Source of the DNA: Episyrphus balteatus
Taxonomy: Eukaryota > Arthropoda > Insecta > Diptera > Syrphidae
NCBI RefSeq assembly: GCF_945859705.1
Contig: NC_079134.1
Span: 13,867,545-13,931,544, forward strand
Reading direction: 5' to 3'
DNA: 64,000 nucleotides
The notes beneath the pieces are model-generated. The model searched no databases, had not been told where the DNA came from, and was given only the letters and a program-made list of their open reading frames with translations. The position numbers and the translations under genes were made by a program. Shown piece after piece: positions 56,721 to 64,000 of the stretch. Every line of letters begins with the position of its first letter. Position 1 is the first letter of the stretch.

Positions 56721-58277
56721 ATATACAAAGACTGGCTTATACTTTTTTGTATGTATATTTTTGCTTCTTGATTCTCATGAGTATGACTGCAATGATAGAT
56801 TTCTTTAAACCTATACCTCATCCCCATAAAAATTTGTTCCTTTTTTAAATTTTTAAAGTATGGAAAATTTTATTTAACTCTTTTCATCCTTCGATTCAAA
56901 CACAATGTGCCTCTTTTTAAAGTATAAACCTACTTTAAAAATATAAACACGATGCTAAACGTTTTCAATTACAAACCCAACAAACAACACGCCAGTGAAG
57001 TGTGCATTCATTTGTTTGCTTTGCTAATATCTTAATTGCATGTCTACAAATGATTAACAACTCTCTACCCCCAACATATACAGACCAGAGTATAGTAGAC
57101 TATATATATTTAGATACAAAACTTTTAACCGGACCCTTTTCTACTGTGAACCATTAATTTTAGCACCCAGATAAGATTTTGCACAAGAGTTACAACTGAA
57201 TTGTTGTATAACCCAAAGCATCTATCTCTACCCGCAAAAATATAAAATATAACAACTCGTATATCTACATAAGAGAGATATAGACTGTCTCTCTGCAATA
57301 TGAACATTTTAACAAAGACTAAATTTCTATGTATGTTAAAACTGACCCTTTTGAGATGCTGATGGAGTCACACAGTCACACAACAACAACAACAAATAAC
57401 AGCCCCTAGCAAAAGCAATATAGAAAGATGGAGGAGACCGGAGAGAGAGAGTAGCAAAGCAACAACAGATGTTTACTTTTCCTGGTTTTCCTGGGTGGTC
57501 TATAGTATAAGCTTGACACCTTTCAAATTAAATTTAAGTCTCAGTTCATATGAACTCTCACACTCTCGTTTGACCCTTATTTTTGAAAAATGTGTTTTTG
57601 ACATCACTTTACTCGCTTTCGAAAGGAAAAAAAAATGGGAGAAAAAATGTGTCCTTTTAAACGAAGTGTTGACTTAATCAATTTTTTTATAAAAGAAAAA
57701 AATAAACTGATTTTCTGTTTTGTTTCAATTTTTTGTGAATTGACGTTCACTCGGGCGTATGTGAACTATAAAACAAATAAAAAAATAAAAATCGGAAATA
57801 TTCCAATATCGTTCGTCGTTTTCAAATTAAAGCCCGTTGAACCCTTTTTATTTCAAGATTGATTATTTGTCGTTACGGGAAATCACTGAAATCAATCCGT
57901 AAACGTATAACATGAAAAATCGTTTGTCGAAAGTTATTATATTTTTGGGAACAAGACAGACAGGGCAAATAAGTGACGAGGGAGTGGAAAAGGTGTAAGT
58001 CTGAGCTAAGGGAAAGGTAAAAAAATATTCGAATGAAAAATGAATTATACCCAACTCTTGAGTTGTATTGCAATGTGTATAGAGTTTTTTTTCTCTATTT
58101 TTATATCGTCTGAGTTCAACTTGGATATTGTTAGCAAGTCTCTGTTGTGTTATTAATTTTCAATAGCTTACCATTCGACATGTGACGTTTATCAAAATGA
58201 GGAAACTTAAAAAAAAAAAAAATGTGAAAGAGTTTTATAAAAAAAAATACCTTCTAAAAAGGGCTGAGTATGAAATT
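56721..58277. other. Non-coding stretch, no gene seen
   Basis: 56930-57500 is a balanced, unique-looking island with an (AAC)n run at about 57380-57396 and a short (GA)n run at about 57442-57452. The small frames at 57125-58073 are not recognised. Poly-A occurs at about 58209-58222. Confidence 0.5.
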
Positions 58278-59833
58278 TGTCTGTAGGAAGGCGTACCTCG
58301 GTGTTTAATACTTTTAACGTGATAACGTCTTATAAATCGATGAACCATGGCAGCCACCACAAAAAAGTGAAAAGCATTTAAGAAAAAATTCTAAAAAATT
58401 TTGAAACTAAGCTATAACGTTTTGATTGAACGTTGTACACGCGTTGGGGCTATGACAAAATGATGATTTTGGGTAAAGGAAATTTTTTTTTTGACAATTC
58501 TAAAGATGCCAGGTGAAAGATGAGGGAAAAAAAATTAGGTGTTTGATATGGATTTTTTTCCAACACTCTGCGTTTCGAAATATGAATTTTTGAAAAACAC
58601 CTTGTTTTTTAGGGGTATTTTTGGGTAATTTTTTAGCTTTTTTTTTGGAGCGTTCAAAAAATCTCAAACTTATAGGACATGTAGGTTAGCCTTATGCATA
58701 CATGTGAAAAAACTTGGAATCGTTTAGTGAGTTTTGACTGAATAACGGAAGAAACAAGTTTAAAAAAAACACGTTTTTTACCGTTTTCAACCGATGTTCA
58801 TCGTTTTTTATTTGTATCTTTTTTTTCTTTAATAGATACAGGAATAAAGCATATGCAGTAATGATAGACCATGACCACGACTATATGTGTGCGAAGTTTC
58901 AATCATTTTCATAAACCTAATTTTGAGATAACGGTAAAATAAAATTTTAGAATTTAATAAGTTATAACTTTTGACCAAGAGCAGATAGAAATTTTATTAA
59001 ACTTTTATGAGCATCCTGATACAATTACCTTTCATTTGGTATATCACACATTACGGTAGACTTACTACAAGCTACACAATGTTAAATCAAGAAACTTGCG
59101 AAAAACCTCAAAACACCAGTGGAGGAAGTACCGTAATCTCAGTCTGGAAATTCGACATGGTTTACTTTAAAAAATTCTAACTTCTCTTGTAGGCATCTGT
59201 AAAATGAGATTGATACGTCATTTGAAAGGTGAAATAATAAGCTTTCACACTGTATAAAATTCTGTATAGCTTGTCAAACAAAAAAATTGATTCCATAGCC
59301 TAAGAACATAAAAATAAATGTTTTTTTTTGCTTTTTTTTATGAAATTTGATTGAGTTCAAAAAATTTCTCGCTCTTTTTGTAGATGTCTTATAGACCTGA
59401 TCGATATATATATTTTGAGCTAAGATGGTATAAAATTTCTTATACGTTGTAGGGAAAAGAATGGAATTAATGACGGAGAAGATAAAAATTCATGTTTTTT
59501 TTGTTTTTTTTTTTTTTTTTGATGAAAATGATTGCTTTCAATAAATTATTTTTATACTTTTTGCGCATTGTAAAAATTTAAAAATGGTTTTATTCTTAAG
59601 AAGAAATACTTAACTTTTAAATTTCATGATTTTTTTTGTAAGCTTTTAAATTAAAAAAATTAATATAATGAGAAAATAAAAAGGTACTTTTTTAGCTTTT
59701 TCTTGTAAATTATGATTGTTTGAAATAAGTTAACGTTCAATTGACTCATTTTAAACAAAAGCACACAACCTGTTTTCTGACGACGTTATCACGTAAAATC
59801 ATCGTCCGTAAACCGGCTTTACAGACAACCTCT
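58278..59833 (-). mobile_element. Dispersed element, copy B (own terminal inverted repeats)
   Basis: This is the reverse-complement partner of 10488-12212. Its ends form imperfect inverted repeats of about 50 bp: 'ttgtctgtaggaaggcgtac' at 58279 with 'acgtgataacgtc' at 58318, against 'gacgttatcacgt' at about 59784 and 'ccggctttacagacaa' ending near 59830. It lacks the CAGGG ends that flank copy A, which shows that the shared element is independent of the hAT element. No coding frame is intact and I cannot name the superfamily. Confidence 0.7.
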
Positions 59834-61574
59834 TTTTTTTGATATCTCGAAATCTTGTTTAAATTTTAGTAATATGATTCCCCAAAATATCTTGAAATAA
59901 CTTTTTAAGGTACCTAAAGGAAAAGTGGTCCAAATTTTCATTGAAAATTAAATTAAGAGAAAACTATTTCCCTAAATTCAGATTTTTTTAAACACAGTTC
60001 CTTTGATCAATTTTAAGTATACACGAAACTTCGAGCTTGTATAGTTCTTTCTAACGGAACTAAAGTTTTTAAATCTATAAGACTGCAAGCTTATAAAAAA
60101 ATTATCACAGTAAAAACTTTTCAAAACTTGAAGAAAAAGGTAAATAACCACTTCTAAGAAATTTGCATACAACCGATTGGTATAGTATAATACCAACCCC
60201 ACAGCCCCTAAGATCAACGAATACAGTTTTGCGATAGCCGATTTAAGTTGTTTTGAGTTTGCACCATGATGCTTATAATAATCCAGAGAGAGGTGAGAAA
60301 ACTTTTACGATAACATCTGCCATCATCACACCTCTACAATACTTACTCTCACACTTATGTGACATACAACCCTCATCTTTTGTGTACTCTTGTGCATTTT
60401 GGGTACGACAACATAACAAAAAAAAAAAAATAAAAACCCCAACACCTCGCCAAACAAAAGAGTCAACATTTTGTACTTCTTCTTCTTGTTTTGTTACTCG
60501 CATATAAATATATACAATCTGACTTCTTCCTGATGGCTGTTTCTCTCCAATGGACTTGCACTTTTCAATGAAAATGCAAAAATCTTGACTTATATTTTTC
60601 AACACGCTGAACGCGCCAAGAGAGTATTATAATATAAAAACAACTACAACAACACCTAACAAAAAAAAGTGGCATTTTCTTTTCTTCTTAAAATATGGCA
60701 TATGCCGCACTTCAACATAAATGGGCATTAACCCTAAAAAAGGAAGAAGAAGAAAAAACGGGCAAAATATTGTACATAAACTCGCAAAGGACATTCATTT
60801 TAAAGAAGAAGGTTTTTTTTTCACTATATAGATAGAGTATAGAGATGAAAAGTGAAAAAACGCCTCAGAGAGTGAAACATAAACAGTTTGTTCTAAGTTC
60901 TTTAGGTTTTTTTTCTTGCTGTTTTGAAAATATATATCTCAATCATGCCCATAAGGTGATTGTTGTTCTGCTGCAAGAAGACTTAAAAGTGTGTCCAGAA
61001 ATAGACAGAGACATAGTCATCGTCATCTGGGATGGCAAAAAGTCACCGTCACCCATTATATGAAGAAAAATGAAAACTTTATGTTAAAGGAGCAAGTGTG
61101 TGTTGCATTGTTTGACTCACTTTGGTGATCATATAAATTGTCTGTGAAGAAGAAGCATATTTGACATTTTTTAAACAAAAGAGCTGAGCAGCGAACTTTA
61201 TTTTTTCTCATTTATTTTTTTCTTCAATAAAAAAAAAAAAAATGATTTTTTAAAAACACTGCAAATTGATTTTAGTATATTAGTCTAAGAAATAGTCTTG
61301 AGTTAATGTTGGGAAACGCTTTTTTTTTCTTACCAAGGAATCAAGTGAGATAATTTTAACCAAAAAGATTAAAAGAAGTACCTAAGGAAAATAAATCAAT
61401 AAATAAATTCGAGAAAAGGATAAAATCAACATTTTATCAGTAAGAAACAAATCAACCTTATAGACAAATATAATATGGATGGCTCACACCTGTAACGAAC
61501 TAAGTCGCAAAAAGTGAATTCGGTGATATGAGGAGTAAATAGTGCGAACACGATGCAATTAATTACTTAAAAAA
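59834..61574. other. Non-coding stretch, no gene seen
   Basis: 59834-60230 is AT-rich. 60240-61130 is a more balanced island in which the frames 60253-60507 (plus) and 60273-60605 (minus) overlap antisense and have no domain. 61130-61574 is AT-rich, with poly-A at about 61230-61242. Confidence 0.5.
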
Positions 61575-61941
61575 AAATCCATCAGTAAAAATTCCGTTTT
61601 GCTATTTTGATCTGTTTTGCTATTTTGATCTGTTTTGCTATTTTGAATACTTTAAGATTCTAATTAATGCAAAATATTGATCAAATAAATTAAAAACACA
61701 TTTTCATTAAGTTTTTGAAAAAGAAGCAATGCATTTGGTGTTATATTTTAGTCACAAATTCATTTTATGAACAGTAAAATTTATAAAATGGATTTGTGAA
61801 TAAAATTTAACACCAAATGCATTGCTTCTTTTTGAAAAAAATTAGTTAAAATAAGCTTTCAACTCATTTCATCAATATTTTGCTCAAAATAAAAGTTTAG
61901 AGTATTCAAAATAGTTAAACAAAATTTTTACTGATGGATTT
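61575..61941. repeat. 365-bp foldback with two paired blocks
   Basis: Outer blocks 61575-61593 and 61923-61941 are a perfect 19-bp inverted pair (aaatccatcagtaaaaatt). Inner blocks at about 61725-61768 and 61786-61834 pair around 'gcaatgcatttggtgttata' with a loop of about 17 bases. Between the left blocks an 18-bp unit 'ttttgctattttgatctg' is repeated about 2.5 times at 61597-61645; its mirror on the right side is missing or eroded. Confidence 0.7.
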
Positions 61942-63359
61942 TACTGATAGCTATAAGAGAGCCTTAAAGAAAATTACAAAGAGAACTTTTTTAAAAATGA
62001 TTCTGGTATAAAATGAAAATGTTAAAACTGAAAAAAAAAATAACGATAATTTTCAAAAACAAAAAAAAAAACATCACTTGGTTCATGTCTGCTTCGAAAA
62101 ATTCCAAAATATTGTTATTAAAAGTGACATCCTTTAAAGTTCATTTTTGAGTTTTTTTTTTAACTACGCCACTCTTCTTATATTGTTAGTCTTAGGGGTG
62201 TACAAAAAAAAATTATGTCAGAGAAAATTTAACTTGAAAATTTGAATATTCAGGGTTTTTGGAAATTTTAGTAAGGTAAACAGAAGTGAATTACGAAAAA
62301 GGTAAAAAAAAAACGATTTTCTTAGCAAAAAGTGATAGAAAAAAGATTAATCTTGCAATCTGCAACTTGAGATATGGACGTTTAAAAGTCAAAACCGTAA
62401 AATTCGATGTTTAAGAAATAATTCACCAAAAATCAGCACGAAAGGTATTTGAAATAATGTTTATGTTATTAGAGAGCAAAAATAAAATAACTTGACACGT
62501 ATCCGCCAAATTTTTGACTTAACTTAGTTTTTTTGTCTTATTTAGAAGAATTACCTATACAGATTTTTAAATTTCAATACAACAAAAACAAATTTTAAAA
62601 ATATTTTTCTCGTGACCTAATATAAGTTTTATTGAATATATTAAAACTGCATACTTTAATTTTTCAATATACATACATATGTTGTTTTGGGGACAAAAAA
62701 CTGTTTTTTTTTTTAAACCTTCAAGCATTGCAAATACTCTAGCTCTAGTATAATTCAATATGCCCTACAAAACGTATTAGCTCACGAGCAAAAATATTTT
62801 TAAATTTTGTTTGTGGCAATTTTCGCACAAATTTACATCACACAAAAAAACTGTTTGAACTCAAACGGCATAATGTATATTTTTAATTAATTAATATTTA
62901 TATATTTTATTATGAAAAATTTTGTAAAAAAGACAGGAAAAATAGTGTGCACATACCTTATAACTTTTTTTAATTCTGAGACCAATTTTTCAATGAATTT
63001 GATTTGAAACTTTTTACAAATGTATACCTTTATATTTGTAGGTGTTGCCATAAAAACAAAAATTAAAGAAGTTTTTTGTTAACCTTTTGTAACAGAATAT
63101 CGTAAATTTTAAAATTAATAATGTCAATCGATTAGCCTTTGCCTATAATAAAACACGTATTTTTTAAAAATTCAATAAATTCATTATTTACTTAGTTATT
63201 TAAATATTTAGGGAGCAAAAAAAAAGTTTAAATAATTTATTTTTGTATATTACTGCAAAAATTAATATAAAAAACTATCCTTAAATCCAAAAATAAAACC
63301 CTATTAGTTAATGCAGAAAAAATATTTTTTCTGAATTTCGTAGTTTTTACACAAATTTT
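61942..63359. other. AT-rich non-coding stretch, no gene seen
   Basis: Short frames only. A small palindrome 'gtttgaactcaaac' lies at about 62854. Nothing else supportable. Confidence 0.5.
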
Positions 63360-63640
63360 GTGGGTTGGGGTCAAAATTCTGCCGGGGTCAAAATTCTTTT
63401 GTCAAAATTCTGCTTTCAAAATTCTGGTTTACAAAATTCTGCTTTCAAAATTCTGATTTTCAAAATTCTGTTTTTTAAAATTCTGTTTTTCAAAATTCTG
63501 CTTTTCATAATTCTGTTTTTCAAAATTCTGCAAAAAATTAAAAAAGGGTTTGGAAAATGTTAAAAAGCGCGCGCTTTTTAACATTTTCCAAACCCTTTTT
63601 TAATTTTTTGCAGAATTCTGTAAAATCATCTTCTTGAAAA
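63360..63640 (+). repeat. 'caaaattctg' array ending in a palindrome (copy 2)
   Basis: Starting with 'tgggttggggtcaaaattct', a unit close to 'tttttcaaaattctg' (period about 15) repeats roughly 11 times up to 63530. The 67-residue frame across it (63360-63563, 'KILFFKILFFKILLF') is a translation of the repeat and not a gene. The block 'gggtttggaaaatgttaaaa' follows in direct then inverted orientation. The sequence after the palindrome, 'ctgtaaaatcatcttctt', matches the outer flank of the inverted copy at 18370. Confidence 0.85.
63524..63617. repeat. 94-bp perfect palindrome with no spacer
   Basis: Bases 63524-63570 are exactly the reverse complement of 63571-63617, centred on gcgc|gcgc. The first mismatch outward is 63523/63618. 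The other copy of this element (18370-18535) has one arm only, so the palindrome is a derived head-to-head duplication or an artefact. Confidence 0.95.
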
Positions 63641-64000
63641 ATTATCTGCTTATTTGATTACTTACCTTAGTAATTTGACATTCGTTGAATGCATATTAAT
63701 CTTTGTTTTATAAATGAATAAATTTGAAAATATTAAGAAAAGGTTTTTAATACTAAAAATTTCCGAAAATAATTCAAAATGTTTTAATTTATCAAATAGA
63801 GATGAATATTCAAAAATTTGAATAAGAAAAGGAATATTTTGTATCAAACAACATCGGTTCCAATAATTTATAGAATTTATTTAAATAAAATCAGTCTATG
63901 CATTTTAAAAAATATTTGCGACACTTAAACAAAAAAATTTAGGAAAGTACCAATGTTGAATTACATTAATGAGGTGTATTTTTCTTTAGTCAACTCATAT
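63641..64000. other. AT-rich non-coding stretch, nothing seen
   Basis: No frame, repeat or RNA structure that I can support up to the end of the window. Confidence 0.5.

Noticed and set aside
63360..63563. 67-residue ORF with FKIL repeats
   Set aside because: Direct translation of the 'caaaattctg' tandem array.

Overview
This 64-kb window looks like non-coding DNA from an animal nuclear genome, most likely an insect and plausibly a fly (Diptera). The assignment is inference. It rests on very high A+T, abundant poly-A/poly-T runs, an arthropod-style non-LTR retrotransposon, and many short non-autonomous DNA transposons. I see no bacterial operon, rRNA gene, complete tRNA gene, CRISPR array or intact host protein gene. 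The window probably lies in a large intron or an intergenic region.

The only convincing protein-coding sequence is a 5'-truncated non-LTR retrotransposon (about 28550-31043). It has an endonuclease remnant, a reverse transcriptase (RT) with its catalytic motifs, one in-frame stop and an (AAAT)n tail. Three GC-richer islands contain short open frames that could be host exons: 20854-21251 minus, 35203-35451 plus and 50363-50429 plus. None is recognised and all are low confidence.

The rest is built from nested repeats. From left to right: a piggyBac-like element with TTAA ends (2644-4399); a degenerate 'ttatagaagc' array interrupted by an inverted-repeat element (6870-8875 and 7231-8256); a hAT-type element with a perfect 8-bp target duplication carrying another element inside it (10349-12607); a TA-flanked element of degenerate 'gagctat' repeats carrying a nested insertion (14120-15917); a TA-flanked MITE with a tRNA-like Pol III box pair (16235-16683); a 3-bp-TSD element (16743-17312); and the retrotransposon. 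Next is a three-layer nest (37397-41194): a dispersed repeat is split by a 3.5-kb insertion that carries a hAT element with three tandem 477-bp units and a 14-bp minisatellite. After that come a hAT-like MITE with a large internal hairpin (42472-42973), a 1.17-kb degenerate foldback (47075-48245), an 'attcgatagttttt' minisatellite (51179-51512), a 'tctacttc' array split by another insertion (53447-55078), a second copy of the inverted-segment element (55813-56107), a second, inverted copy of the 10.5-kb element (58278-59833), a 365-bp foldback (61575-61941), and a 'caaaattctg' array ending in a 94-bp perfect spacerless palindrome (63360-63640).

Several repeat families occur more than once in the window. 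This allows internal comparison: an empty-site/filled-site pair at 31.7 versus 37.6-41.1 kb, and two copies at 15.0 and 56.0 kb whose interior is inverted between flanking arms. Stretches between these elements are AT-rich DNA in which I see no gene.
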